NCBI GenBank assembly: GCA_026417375.1
Contig: JAOADJ010000037.1
Span: forward strand, 169,356-233,355
Direction of reading: 5' to 3'
Source of the DNA: Melioribacteraceae bacterium
GTDB taxonomy: Bacteria; Bacteroidota; Ignavibacteria; Ignavibacteriales; Melioribacteraceae
Length of the DNA: 64,000 nt
The translations under genes were made by a program, and so were the position numbers. The notes below the pieces were generated by a model that worked only from the letters and a program-made list of their open reading frames with translations, searched no databases and was not told where the DNA came from. This document shows, piece after piece, positions 20,245 to 29,022 of this stretch (position 1 is the stretch's first letter; each line of letters begins with the position of its first letter).

Positions 20245-21612
20245 ATGTCTAACTGGTCTTGGCATATTGAAAATGAAGAATATTTAAACAAAACAATTCA
20301 AAGATGTAAAGAACAACAAATAGTTTTACCAAAATTTAGTGAACTCCAAAATCCTGAAACAATTCCCCAAAAAATTCAAGATGAATTATTAAAAGTTGAT
20401 ATGAACGAAACCAATCCACTTAATTTATTCAGAATTAATTGGAGAAATGAAGTCAACACAGGAAAAATTGGAGAAATAAATTTTTTAGAAATACCAAAAG
20501 AAATAACTGGTGTTAAAGCCAGAATTATTGGAATGGTTGGGAAATTTTTTCCGACTGGTGCACATAAAGTTGGTGCAACTTATGGTTGTTTGGTTCCATA
20601 TTTAGTAACGGGAAAATTTAATCCAGAATATCATAAAGCTGTTTGGCCTTCAACAGGAAATTATTGTCGCGGTGGTGCATTTAATTCAAAATTACTTTCT
20701 GTTCATGCAGTAGCTATTCTTCCCGAAGAAATGAGTAAAGAAAGATTTGATTGGTTAAAAAATATTGGTGCAGAAATTTATGCTACTCATGGTTGTGAAA
20801 GCAATGTAAAAGAAATTTATGATAAATGTCATGAACTTGAAAAAGAAAGTGATGAGTATTTAATTTTTAATCAGTTCGATCAAATGGGAAATCCTATTTG
20901 GCACTATAATATAACTGGTTATGAAATTGAAAAAGTTTTTAACAAAATTAAAAATGATAATCAAAGATTAAGTGGATTTGTAAGTTCAACTGGTTCAGCA
21001 GGAACAATAGGAGCTGGTGATTATCTTAGAACTATTTCTCCAAATATTAAAGTTGTTGCTTCTGAAGCATTACAATGCCCTACTTTATTAATGAATGGAT
21101 TTGGTGCTCATAGAATTGAAGGTATTGGTGATAAACATATTCCCTGGGTTCACAATGTTAAAAATACAGATGCAGTTGTTGCTATTGATGATGAAGAGCC
21201 ATTAAAAATTCTAAGACTATTTAATGAAGAAGATGGATTGAAATTTCTATCTAATCTTGGTATTCAGGATGAGATTATTAAAAAACTTTCATGGATTGGA
21301 ATCTCAGGTATTAGCAATATAATTAGTTCAATTAAACTTGCTAAATATTATGAGATGAATGAGAATGATATAATATTTACAATTTTTACAGATTCAGTTG
21401 ATTTATACAAATCAAGATTAGAAGAAATGAATTCTGCATTTGGAAATTATTCATTAAAGCAAGCAGAGATTGATTGGTATTCAATATTACAAAAACAAAG
21501 TATAGATTATTTTCAGGAATTAACTTATGTCGATAAAAAAAGAATTCACAACTTAAAATATTTTACCTGGGTTGAACAACAAGGTAAAAGTGTTGAAGAA
21601 TTAAATGCTTAA
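20245..21612 (+). CDS. Fold-type II PLP enzyme (cysteine-synthase-like), cut by an in-frame TAA
   Basis: The protein begins MSNWSWHIENEEYL after CGGAGAA. It shows a PLP-lysine motif PTGAHKVGAT (Lys about residue 107), a WPSTGNYCRGG substrate loop and a glycine-rich phosphate loop STGSAGTIGAG, all marks of tryptophan-synthase-beta/cysteine-synthase fold enzymes. It is not a YgeX sequence. From memory, relatives are uncharacterised beta-subunit-like proteins found in purine and amino-acid degradation clusters. A TAA ends it at 21610-21612 after KSVEELNA, yet the same frame continues with a family-like C-terminus to a TAG at 21708 (see the next entry). The catalytic core is intact, so a 455-residue product may still fold. 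Its position suggests a lyase acting on an amino acid released from purine breakdown. Confidence 0.85.
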   Translation: MSNWSWHIENEEYLNKTIQRCKEQQIVLPKFSELQNPETIPQKIQDELLKVDMNETNPLNLFRINWRNEVNTGKIGEINFLEIPKEITGVKARIIGMVGKFFPTGAHKVGATYGCLVPYLVTGKFNPEYHKAVWPSTGNYCRGGAFNSKLLSVHAVAILPEEMSKERFDWLKNIGAEIYATHGCESNVKEIYDKCHELEKESDEYLIFNQFDQMGNPIWHYNITGYEIEKVFNKIKNDNQRLSGFVSSTGSAGTIGAGDYLRTISPNIKVVASEALQCPTLLMNGFGAHRIEGIGDKHIPWVHNVKNTDAVVAIDDEEPLKILRLFNEEDGLKFLSNLGIQDEIIKKLSWIGISGISNIISSIKLAKYYEMNENDIIFTIFTDSVDLYKSRLEEMNSAFGNYSLKQAEIDWYSILQKQSIDYFQELTYVDKKRIHNLKYFTWVEQQGKSVEELNA

Positions 21613-21708
21613 TGGTATGATGAAAATTACTGGACTGAAAGATTTAATGTTATTCCAATTTGGGATAAGCTAATTGAAGAATTTAACTCAAAGGTTGGAA
21701 TTTTATAG
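21610..21708 (+). pseudogene. Detached C-terminal tail of the PLP enzyme after the in-frame stop
   Basis: After the TAA at 21610-21612, the same frame stays open for 31 codons, reading WYDENYWTERFNVIPIWDKL and then an acidic EEFNS helix ending GIL, then TAG. The next gene starts at base 21709, with zero spacing, as expected if the true stop is the TAG. The composition (WYD..YW, then an amphipathic helix) matches what I recall as the C-terminus of this family, where the interrupted position is commonly Gln. A single CAA to TAA change would explain it. Whether this is a real nonsense mutation, a consensus error or readthrough is unresolved. Confidence 0.75.
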
Positions 21709-23088
21709 ATGAAAAACATAAAAAAAATAAAGAATGTTTTTATTCCACATAAAGAAAATGATTTAAAACTAGTTGATATTTATTTTGATTCAACGATAAA
21801 AAAAATTAAACCAGTTATAGATAAAACTTTTAATTGGAATGAAGTAAACACAAAAGAAAAAAGAAAAAAAATTGCTAAAGAATTTTCTTTTGATGAAAAA
21901 AATATTTTGATTGCAATTCCCGGTGGAATAGATTCACACGTACATTTTGATACACCGGGTTTTGAATTTCGTGAAGATTTTTCACATGCATCAAAAGCCG
22001 CTTTAGCAGGTGGAACAACTACAATAATTGACATGCCTTGTACTTCAATTCCACCAGTTACAACATTAGAAAATTTTAAAATCAAATTAGATGCTATTAA
22101 AAATAAAGGGAAAGTTAATGCATTCTTTTGGGGTGGTGTGCCCGGAAATAATTTTAATATAAAAGAAGTTGAAAAAAATATTTTTGATTTAGTTGAAGCC
22201 GGAGTTGTTGGTTTCAAAGTTTATGTCGTTTCGGGAATGTATTCATTTTCTGATTTAACTTATGAGCAAATTAAAATTGTTGCGGATATTGTTTCTCAGA
22301 CAGGAAAAATATTAGCTGTTCATGCTGAAGATAAAGAATTAGTTTTATCACGTGAACACAAATTCAAATCTCAAAATAAAAATGAATGGATACATTATTG
22401 TAAAAGTCGTGATGTAAATTCTGAACTTGTTGCAGTTAAAAATTTAATTGAAATTTCAAGACAGACAAATTGCAAAATTCATGTAGTTCATCTTTCATCT
22501 AAAAAAGCATTAGAAGAAATTAGAAAAGCACAAAAAATTGGAATTCAGATTTCAACAGAAACATGTCCACATTATTTGTATTTCACACAAAAAGATTTTC
22601 AGAATGTAAAAATCAGAAACTATTTAAAAACTGCTCCACCTGTTAAAAATGAAATTGATAAAAATGCACTTTGGAAAGGATTAAAAGATAATTCAATAAA
22701 ATTTGTAACAACAGATCATGCTGGTTGTGATCCATCAAAAGAAAAAACATCGAAAAATTTTTGGGAAGTTTATGGCGGAATTCCGGGGGTTCAACATCGG
22801 GTTCAATTTTTATTTAGCAAAGGTTTCTTAAAAAACAAAATTTCATTACAAAAAACTATTGAATTACTTTCAACAAATCCTGCCGAGTTTTTTAATCTTA
22901 ATGGAAAAGGAAAATTAGACATTAACTATGATGCTGATTTTGTTTTAATTGATTTATGGAACTCTCAAAAAGTTAGTGCAAAAGAGATGTATTCAAAAGG
23001 TAAATACACACCATTTGAAGGAATTAAATTTAATTGTGTAATTCAAAAAACATACGTTGCTGGCAAAAGGGTTTTTAATAGGAGTTAA
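21709..23088 (+). CDS. hyuA: Hydantoinase/allantoinase-family cyclic amidohydrolase
   Basis: A metal-dependent amidohydrolase that opens cyclic ureides. The binuclear-metal ligands are visible: GGIDSHVHFD, the carboxylated Lys in VVGFKVYV, LAVHAED, HVVHLSS and the late Asp in VTTDHAGCD. The 459-residue length and the TCPHYL and KTAPPV motifs are those of allantoinase/dihydropyrimidinase. It fills the place of HyuA (YgeZ) of the E. coli yge locus. Its natural substrate here is inferred to be a ring-reduced or ring-opened purine intermediate. It starts on the base after the tail of the PLP-enzyme frame. Confidence 0.9.
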   Translation: MKNIKKIKNVFIPHKENDLKLVDIYFDSTIKKIKPVIDKTFNWNEVNTKEKRKKIAKEFSFDEKNILIAIPGGIDSHVHFDTPGFEFREDFSHASKAALAGGTTTIIDMPCTSIPPVTTLENFKIKLDAIKNKGKVNAFFWGGVPGNNFNIKEVEKNIFDLVEAGVVGFKVYVVSGMYSFSDLTYEQIKIVADIVSQTGKILAVHAEDKELVLSREHKFKSQNKNEWIHYCKSRDVNSELVAVKNLIEISRQTNCKIHVVHLSSKKALEEIRKAQKIGIQISTETCPHYLYFTQKDFQNVKIRNYLKTAPPVKNEIDKNALWKGLKDNSIKFVTTDHAGCDPSKEKTSKNFWEVYGGIPGVQHRVQFLFSKGFLKNKISLQKTIELLSTNPAEFFNLNGKGKLDINYDADFVLIDLWNSQKVSAKEMYSKGKYTPFEGIKFNCVIQKTYVAGKRVFNRS

Positions 23089-23091
23089 AAG

Positions 23092-24429
23092 ATGAAATCA
23101 AAAAAATTTTTAATTGAAAACGCATGGATTTGCCCGGTAATAGCTGAAGATATAATCCCATTCTTTGGCGATATTGTAATTGAAAAAAATAAAATTCAAA
23201 AAATCAGACCCAAAAATTTTTCTCTCTTTCTTAAAAATCCTTATAAAGTTGGAAAAAATTCCTTTAATGCTTTAGGTAAAGTAATTACTATTCCAAATGT
23301 AAATTTTCATGATCATATTTATTCAAGACTTGCAAAGGGGTTAAAATTAAATCATCCACTTAACGATTTTCAGAATATACTTAAAAATTTATGGTGGAAA
23401 CTTGACAATGAACTTGATGAACAAATGATAATTTCTTCAGCAAATTATGCAGCAATTGAATCAATTAAGAATGGAGTAACTTATATTTTCGATCATCATT
23501 CATCACAATCTAAAATTGAAAATTCATTAACATTAATAAAAAATGAATTAAAGAATTATAATTTAAGATCAGTTTTATGTTTTGAAACTACAGATAGAAA
23601 TGGAGCAAGTAAAGCAATAAACGGACTAAATGAAAACAAAAATTTTTATTCTAATTTTACAGATAACAATACAAAAGCAATGCTTGGGTTACACGCTTCC
23701 TTTACTCTTTCAGATGAAATTCTTCTCGAAGCTAAAAAAATGTTAAATGATAATTGGGGAATTCATATTCACATTGCTGAAGATGAAAGTGATGTGAAAT
23801 TAAGTAAAGATTTTACAAATCTTACTCCAATTCAAAGATTAAGAAAATACAAATTGTTAAATGATAAAAGTATTTTAGTACACGGAGTTCATCTAAGCAA
23901 AAATGATTTCTATAAAATTGAAGAGTTTGAATCATCACTTGCTGTTTGTCCCGATTCTAATATGAATAATTCAGTTGGAGTAATTGATTTCAACAGAATA
24001 CCAAATGCAATTTCATTATTGATGGGAACTGATGGAATGCATTCAAATGTAGCTAAATCTTTAAAGCAAGTTTTTCTTATTTCAAGAAATCAGGGATTTA
24101 CATTTAATGAATCATTTTCTTTAATTAAAAAAATTTACTTTGACCAAATAAATTTTGTTAAAAAATATTTTGATGATTTCCCATTACTTAATGAAAATGA
24201 CAGAGCCGATTTTATTATTTGGGATTATACACCACCAACTCCATTAAATAAAGAAAACTTTTGGGGACATTTTATTTATGCAATTTTAGAATCTAAAGTT
24301 AATTCAGTAATTCAAAATGGTGAATTTATTTTTGAAAACGGCAAACTAAACTTTATTGATGAAACGTTAATTTCAAATGAAATTTATTTAGCCGGTGAAA
24401 AACTATATAATAAATTTTTAACTAAATAA
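23092..24429 (+). CDS. ssnA: SsnA-type aminohydrolase of purine catabolism
   Basis: Amidohydrolase-superfamily enzyme of the cytosine/guanine deaminase branch. The zinc site is visible as NFHDHIYSRLAKGL (His-x-His), GIHIHIAEDE, LVHGVHL and MGTDGMHSN. The 445-residue length and the HIYSRLAKGL pattern match SsnA of the E. coli yge/ygf cluster and of urate-degrading gut bacteria. The exact reaction (deamination or ring hydrolysis) is not settled by sequence. The first metal motif reads HDH, where most relatives have H-x-H with Ala/Asn/Thr between. AGGAG lies in the end of the preceding gene, and 26 bp separate it from the next subunit gene. Confidence 0.88.
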   Translation: MKSKKFLIENAWICPVIAEDIIPFFGDIVIEKNKIQKIRPKNFSLFLKNPYKVGKNSFNALGKVITIPNVNFHDHIYSRLAKGLKLNHPLNDFQNILKNLWWKLDNELDEQMIISSANYAAIESIKNGVTYIFDHHSSQSKIENSLTLIKNELKNYNLRSVLCFETTDRNGASKAINGLNENKNFYSNFTDNNTKAMLGLHASFTLSDEILLEAKKMLNDNWGIHIHIAEDESDVKLSKDFTNLTPIQRLRKYKLLNDKSILVHGVHLSKNDFYKIEEFESSLAVCPDSNMNNSVGVIDFNRIPNAISLLMGTDGMHSNVAKSLKQVFLISRNQGFTFNESFSLIKKIYFDQINFVKKYFDDFPLLNENDRADFIIWDYTPPTPLNKENFWGHFIYAILESKVNSVIQNGEFIFENGKLNFIDETLISNEIYLAGEKLYNKFLTK

Positions 24430-24455
24430 AGTAGATTAAACTTGTTGAGGATTAA

Positions 24456-26828
24456 ATGAATAAGGAATTCTCTGTTATTGGTAAATCTGTTATAAGAGAA
24501 GATGCATTTGATAAAGTAACAGGTAAAGCAAAATTTGCAGATGATTATAAATTTGATGAAATGCTTTATGCTAAAATGATCAGAATTAAAGCTACACATG
24601 CTAAAATTAACTCAATTGATTTTTCTGAAATTGAAAATCAAAAAGATATTTATGTAATTACTGCAAATGATGTTAAAGGAAAAAATTTAGTCGGATTAAT
24701 AAAACATGATCAACCAATATTTTGTAATGAAAAAGTTGTAACCCCGGGTGACGTTATTGCAATGATAGTGGGTGAAGATGAAGATAAACTTGAACATTTA
24801 GCAAAAAAAGTAAAAGTAAATTTCACACCATTACCAACATTAACAGATCCAACTAAAGCTCTTGATCCAGATTCAGTATTAATTCATCCGGAAGAAAAAA
24901 GTAACTTAATTATTCATCACCCATTAAGAAAAGGAGATATAGAAAAAGGATTTTCTGAAAGTGATGAAATACTAGAACAAACATATACAACACAATTAAT
25001 TGAACACGCTTATATTGAACCAGAATCTGTAATAGCAATCCCAAAAGAAGACGGAATAAAAATTATAGGAAGTATTCAGAATCCATTTACTACAAGAAGA
25101 ATCGTTTCTCTTGCAACGGATTTACCTTTAGAAAAAATTGAAGTTATTCAAGCACAACTTGGTGGCTCTTTTGGCGGAAAGGATGATACAATGTGCATAC
25201 TCTCTGCAAGAGCTGCAGTTGCATCTTTAAAAACAAATAAACCAATAAAAATAAAATACACACGGGAAGAATCAATATTAGAATCATACAAACGTCACCC
25301 ATACATTTTGAATTATAAAGTTGGATATACAAAAGATGGTAAAATAAAAGCGATGAAGATTGATATTCTTGCTGATGGTGGTGCTTATTGTTCAATGAGT
25401 CCTTTTGTAACATGGAGAACTGTTGTGCAAGCTACAGGTCCATACGAAATTGAAAATGTTCACACTGATGTTCGGGCAGTTTATACAAATAATCCTTATA
25501 CAGGTGCAATGCGTGGATTTGGTTCACCACAACCAATCTTTGCTCAGGAATCTTTAATGGATGAAATTGCAATTCGTCTTGGAATTACACCCGATGAAAT
25601 AAGAAGAATTAATGGTTATAAAAATGGCTCTGTAACAGCAACAGGTCAAAAACTTCAAAATCATGATGTAAATATTTTAACAGTTTTAAACAAGGCAGTA
25701 GCTTTAACAAACTTTTCTAATAAGTGGAAAGAGTATAAAAAAGAAAAATCAGTTTTAAATGAATATGAATTTGAAAAACCAATATTAAAAAAAAACAAAT
25801 TCATTGATCCTAAAAAATTATATCAAAAAGGAATTGGATTGGCAGTTAGTTTTAGAGGTTGTTCACTTGGAGCTGAAGGATTAGATGAAACTTATTGTTA
25901 TATGTCAATTGAAAAAAATGGTTTAGTAAAAATGCTGACCGGTTTAGCAGAAAATGGACAGGGACTTAGAACAACATTAATTATTACCGCTGCTGAAACA
26001 CTTGGAATCATACCAGATAAAATTCAGTTTTTAGAAACTAATACATCATTAATTAAAGATAGTGGACCAACAGTTGCTTCTCGTGGTACAATTATGGGAA
26101 CCGGATCAGTTAAAAATGCAGCTGAGATTTTGAAAGAAAGATTAATCAAAATAGTAAAAAAAGGTTTTCATCTTGATGATAATGATGTGATAGATTTTAG
26201 AGAAAATCTGGTCTTTTCCAGAAAAAAAGGTTTGTTAACAAATTTTGATTTTGTTTGTCAATTAGCTTTGGAACAAAAAGAAAACTTAACTGCAATTGGT
26301 TATTATAAAAGTCCTGAGGTACATTGGAATGAACATAATGGTCAAGGGGATGCATATTTTACTTACGTTTATGGATGTCAGGTTGCTGAAGTTACTGTTA
26401 ATATTGGAACAGGAGAAGTTTTTTTAAATAAAATAACTGCTGTTCATGATCCCGGCACAGTAATAAATCGTCTTGGTGCTTTAGGACAAATTTTTGGTGG
26501 AGTAACTCAAGGGGCTGGTTATGGAATTTTTGAAGAAATAACTCATGAAGATGGAATGATAAGAGAATTAAATTTCGATCAATATTTAATTCCAACTGCA
26601 AAAGATATAGATGAAATTAAACCATATTTTGTTGAAGGTAACGATATTTATGGTGGTTATGGTGCAAAATCTTTAGGAGAACCAACTTTAGAATTAACCG
26701 CGGCGGCTATTGCAAATGCAATTAGAAATGCAACCGGAAAAAGATTTTTTAATCTCCCTATTAATCTTGAAGAATTAGTTCTTGGGAAAAAAATTCGACC
26801 ACAAAATTTGAATAGAGGAAGTTTATGA
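24456..26828 (+). CDS. Second molybdenum hydroxylase, molybdopterin subunit (XdhA-like, E. coli naming)
   Basis: Catalytic subunit of a three-gene enzyme. The 790-residue protein starts SVIGKSVIREDAFDKVTGKA, the N-terminus of E. coli XdhA-like purine hydroxylases. It has LGGSFGGKDDTM, MRGFGSPQP (the Arg880 equivalent), AENGQGLRTTL and SLGEPTLELTAAA (the Glu1261 equivalent). The residue matching bovine Glu802 is Asp here, unlike the enzyme at 17936, so the two enzymes probably differ in substrate. GAGGATT precedes the ATG. The stop overlaps the FAD subunit by 4 bp, so the three subunits are translationally coupled. Confidence 0.92.
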   Translation: MNKEFSVIGKSVIREDAFDKVTGKAKFADDYKFDEMLYAKMIRIKATHAKINSIDFSEIENQKDIYVITANDVKGKNLVGLIKHDQPIFCNEKVVTPGDVIAMIVGEDEDKLEHLAKKVKVNFTPLPTLTDPTKALDPDSVLIHPEEKSNLIIHHPLRKGDIEKGFSESDEILEQTYTTQLIEHAYIEPESVIAIPKEDGIKIIGSIQNPFTTRRIVSLATDLPLEKIEVIQAQLGGSFGGKDDTMCILSARAAVASLKTNKPIKIKYTREESILESYKRHPYILNYKVGYTKDGKIKAMKIDILADGGAYCSMSPFVTWRTVVQATGPYEIENVHTDVRAVYTNNPYTGAMRGFGSPQPIFAQESLMDEIAIRLGITPDEIRRINGYKNGSVTATGQKLQNHDVNILTVLNKAVALTNFSNKWKEYKKEKSVLNEYEFEKPILKKNKFIDPKKLYQKGIGLAVSFRGCSLGAEGLDETYCYMSIEKNGLVKMLTGLAENGQGLRTTLIITAAETLGIIPDKIQFLETNTSLIKDSGPTVASRGTIMGTGSVKNAAEILKERLIKIVKKGFHLDDNDVIDFRENLVFSRKKGLLTNFDFVCQLALEQKENLTAIGYYKSPEVHWNEHNGQGDAYFTYVYGCQVAEVTVNIGTGEVFLNKITAVHDPGTVINRLGALGQIFGGVTQGAGYGIFEEITHEDGMIRELNFDQYLIPTAKDIDEIKPYFVEGNDIYGGYGAKSLGEPTLELTAAAIANAIRNATGKRFFNLPINLEELVLGKKIRPQNLNRGSL

Positions 26829-27697
26829 TAAATCTCAATTGTAAAATTGAAACACCTAAAAATATAGATGAGCTTTTAAAACTACTTGCCGTTGAAAATT
26901 TCAATTCAAAAATATTAGCTGGTGGAACAGATTTAATTGTTGGGAAAATTCAAGGTTCAAAAAGATTTGTAGATACTGAATTATTAATTGATATAAATAA
27001 AATTGAAGAACTTCATAAAATTGATTTAATTGATGATAAAATTATAATTGGAGCATCCACAACATTTTCTGAAATTGAAAACAATAAAATTATAAATGAA
27101 CATTTACCATTATTAAAAAAGGCAGTTTCAAAAATTGGAAGTTTACAAATTAGAAACAGAGCAACAATTGCTGGTAATTTTGTAAATAATGCACCTTGTG
27201 CAGATTCAGTTCCACCTTTGCTTGTTTATAATGCAGAACTTGAATTAATTTCATTTGGAAATAAAAGAACAATATCACTCGAAAATTTTTTAGAAGCTCC
27301 TTATAAAACTCAACTGCAAAAAAGTGAATTAGTTTCAAAAATTATTATTCCAGTTCCGGATAAAAATATTATTGGAGATTTTTATAAACTTGGGCGTAGA
27401 AGAGCCGTAGCAATTTCAAGAATTACATTAGCTGTTTTATGTAGAATTGAAAATAATTCTTTTGATGATATTAGAATTGCATCAGGTGCTGTTACACCAA
27501 TTGGAAAACGATTTTATGAAATTGAAAATTTTACCAGAGAAAAAAGAATAAATAATGATTTATTAATTAATCTTTCACAAATGCTTGGCGAAGAAATTTT
27601 AAAGATAACCGGATTAAGATGGTCATCAGCTTATAAATTACCAGTAGTTCAACAAATGTTTTATCAATTGTTAAATAATATTGTGATAAAAAAATGA
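26825..27697 (+). CDS. Molybdenum hydroxylase FAD subunit
   Basis: The 290-residue protein is a stand-alone FAD-binding domain like E. coli XdhB (292 residues). It has FAD loops ILAGGTDLIVG (about residues 37-47) and QIRNRATIAGNFVNNAPCAD (about residues 109-128), then a CO-dehydrogenase flavoprotein C-terminal domain with YKLGRRRAVAIS. It transfers electrons from the iron-sulfur subunit to NAD or another acceptor. The ATGA overlaps with both neighbours (4 bp each) show a tight subunit operon. Confidence 0.92.
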   Translation: MINLNCKIETPKNIDELLKLLAVENFNSKILAGGTDLIVGKIQGSKRFVDTELLIDINKIEELHKIDLIDDKIIIGASTTFSEIENNKIINEHLPLLKKAVSKIGSLQIRNRATIAGNFVNNAPCADSVPPLLVYNAELELISFGNKRTISLENFLEAPYKTQLQKSELVSKIIIPVPDKNIIGDFYKLGRRRAVAISRITLAVLCRIENNSFDDIRIASGAVTPIGKRFYEIENFTREKRINNDLLINLSQMLGEEILKITGLRWSSAYKLPVVQQMFYQLLNNIVIKK

Positions 27698-28158
27698 AAA
27701 TAAAATTTTACTTAAACAAAAAAGAAATTGAAATTGAAGTTGATCCAACAATAAGATTAATTGATTTATTAAGGGAAAAGTTAAATCTAACAGGAACAAA
27801 AGAAGGTTGTTCAATTGGAGAGTGCGGTGCATGCACTGTTATTGTAGACGGTAAAGCAATTAATAGTTGTTTAATGTTAGCATATCAAGTTGATGGTTGT
27901 AATGTAATTACAATCGAAGGGATTTCAGAAGATGGAAAACTTCATCCGCTTCAAGAAAATTTTTTGAAAACTGGTGCCATTCAGTGCGGATTCTGTACGC
28001 CTGGAATGATTATGTCCGCTTATGCATTACTGCTTGAAAATCCTAATCCAACAGAAGAAGAGATAAAAGATGCAATTGCCGGGAATCTGTGTCGTTGCAC
28101 AGGATATAAACAAATTATAGATGCAATTGAAGTCTCGGCAAAAGAATTAAAAGGTTAA
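27694..28158 (+). CDS. Molybdenum hydroxylase [2Fe-2S] subunit
   Basis: The 154-residue protein contains both [2Fe-2S] domains: CSIGECGACTV with a following Cys (about residues 40-60), and CGFCTPGM with CRCTGY (about residues 100-142). It is the same size as E. coli XdhC (159). It completes the second hydroxylase after the Mo and FAD genes. Its TAA stop (28156-28158) lies at the first bases of a palindromic repeat (TAAGATTTCTCAG), suggesting the repeat landed right at, or inside, the end of the gene. The C-terminus (SAKELKG) is of ordinary length, so little has been lost. Confidence 0.93.
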   Translation: MKIKFYLNKKEIEIEVDPTIRLIDLLREKLNLTGTKEGCSIGECGACTVIVDGKAINSCLMLAYQVDGCNVITIEGISEDGKLHPLQENFLKTGAIQCGFCTPGMIMSAYALLLENPNPTEEEIKDAIAGNLCRCTGYKQIIDAIEVSAKELKG

Positions 28159-28308
28159 GATTTCTCAGTCACTTCGCTTCTTCGAAATGACAAAGAAGAA
28201 TTAAATGTCATGTCGAACGGAGATAGACATATTTAAGATTTCTCACCCGCTAAAGCGGGTTCGAAATGACAGACAACATTGTCATTTCGAGCGAAGCGAG
28301 AAATCTTA
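28157..28308 (+). repeat. Left block of palindromic dispersed repeats
   Basis: Three recognisable units plus one diverged unit lie in this gap: forward copies (AGATTTCTC...TCGAAATGAC) at about 28157-28191 and 28235-28270, a diverged reverse copy at about 28207-28235, and a reverse copy (GTCATTTCGAGCGAAGCGAG) at 28281-28308. Forward and reverse copies are complementary, so neighbouring units can form long hairpins. One unit also has an internal CCCGCTAAAGCGGG palindrome. The ends contain the stop codons of the convergent Fe-S subunit and GIY-YIG genes, so the block may also terminate transcription in both directions. Confidence 0.88.
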
Positions 28309-28602
28309 ACTCATAAATTCATCAGATAAATCTTTCCATTCAGGATTAATACTTTCAACTAATTTGTTTTTCTTCTCTCTTCTCCACTTTTTGATTTCTT
28401 TTTCTCTTGCGATTGCTGTTCTAATATCAGAAGTAATTTCGAAATAAACTAGTTTGTTAAGATTATACTTTGATGTAAACCCATCAACTAATTTGTTTTT
28501 ATGCTCGTAAATTCTGCGGGTCAGATTATTGGTCATACCGACATACATAACTTTATTATTCCAATTAGTAAGAATATAAACGTAATAGGTATGTTCTTTC
28601 AT
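28306..28602 (-). CDS. Small GIY-YIG nuclease-family protein flanked by palindromic repeats
   Basis: The 98-residue protein is a single GIY-YIG domain of the UPF0213 type. YYVYILTN provides the first half of the signature and VMYVGMTNN the second, followed by the conserved Arg of LTRRIYEHK and a late Glu in AIAREKEIKKW. The catalytic residues therefore look present. These short proteins are common in Bacteroidota and their role is not established; the superfamily cuts DNA. The gene lies alone between two blocks of inverted repeats and is convergent with the Fe-S subunit gene. Its TAA stop is inside the left block. There is no clear Shine-Dalgarno. Confidence 0.87.
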   Translation of the reverse strand: MKEHTYYVYILTNWNNKVMYVGMTNNLTRRIYEHKNKLVDGFTSKYNLNKLVYFEITSDIRTAIAREKEIKKWRREKKNKLVESINPEWKDLSDEFMS

Positions 28603-28656
28603 TTAATTTTTTTATGAAATATTTAACCAAGATTTATCTGTAGTATTATACTTAAT

Positions 28657-29022
28657 GATTTCTCACATTCGCCTTGCTCATGTTCGAAATGACAAACGCT
28701 ATTCTTTGTGTCATTTCGAGCGAAGCGAGAAATCTAAAAAGATTTATCAGTCACTCCGTTCCTTCGAAATGTCAAGCAATTTTATTTTGTCATATCGAAC
28801 GAAGTGAGATATCTAAAAAGATTTCTCAGTCGCTCCGCTCCCTCGAAATGACTGGATTTTTTATTTTTGTCATGTCGATCCCGATTTATTGGAAGAGACA
28901 TCTTTAAGATTTCTCACATTCGCTTTGCTCATGTTCGAAATGACAGGCATTTTTATTTTGTCATTTCGAGCGAAGCGAGAAATCTAAAAAAATTTATCAG
29001 TCACTCCGTTCTTTCGAAATGA
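28657..29022 (+). repeat. Right block of nine alternating inverted repeats
   Basis: This fills most of the 394-bp gap after the GIY-YIG gene. Forward units lie at about 28657-28693, 28741-28773, 28820-28852, 28907-28944 and 28991-29022. Reverse units lie at 28710-28735, 28789-28814, 28869-28905 (diverged) and 28960-28985. They alternate strictly, with T-rich spacers of about 5 to 16 bp, so each adjacent pair can fold into a hairpin. The last unit runs into ygfK and encodes the final residues and TGA of that protein. The bases 28603-28656 carry no unit and nothing else recognisable. Confidence 0.88.

Noticed and set aside
21610..21612. Recoded stop (selenocysteine or pyrrolysine) in the PLP enzyme
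   Set aside because: The codon is TAA. Selenocysteine uses TGA and pyrrolysine uses TAG; no stem-loop was looked for because the codon already excludes them.
28674..28907. A 77-codon open frame within the repeat block
   Set aside because: It is made of the inverted repeats themselves (peptides like CHIERSEIS and VISSEARNL are translations of the palindromes). No start signal or family features; not a gene.
28157..29022. CRISPR array
   Set aside because: Units alternate in orientation, vary in length and sequence, spacers are short and T-rich, and no cas genes are present.
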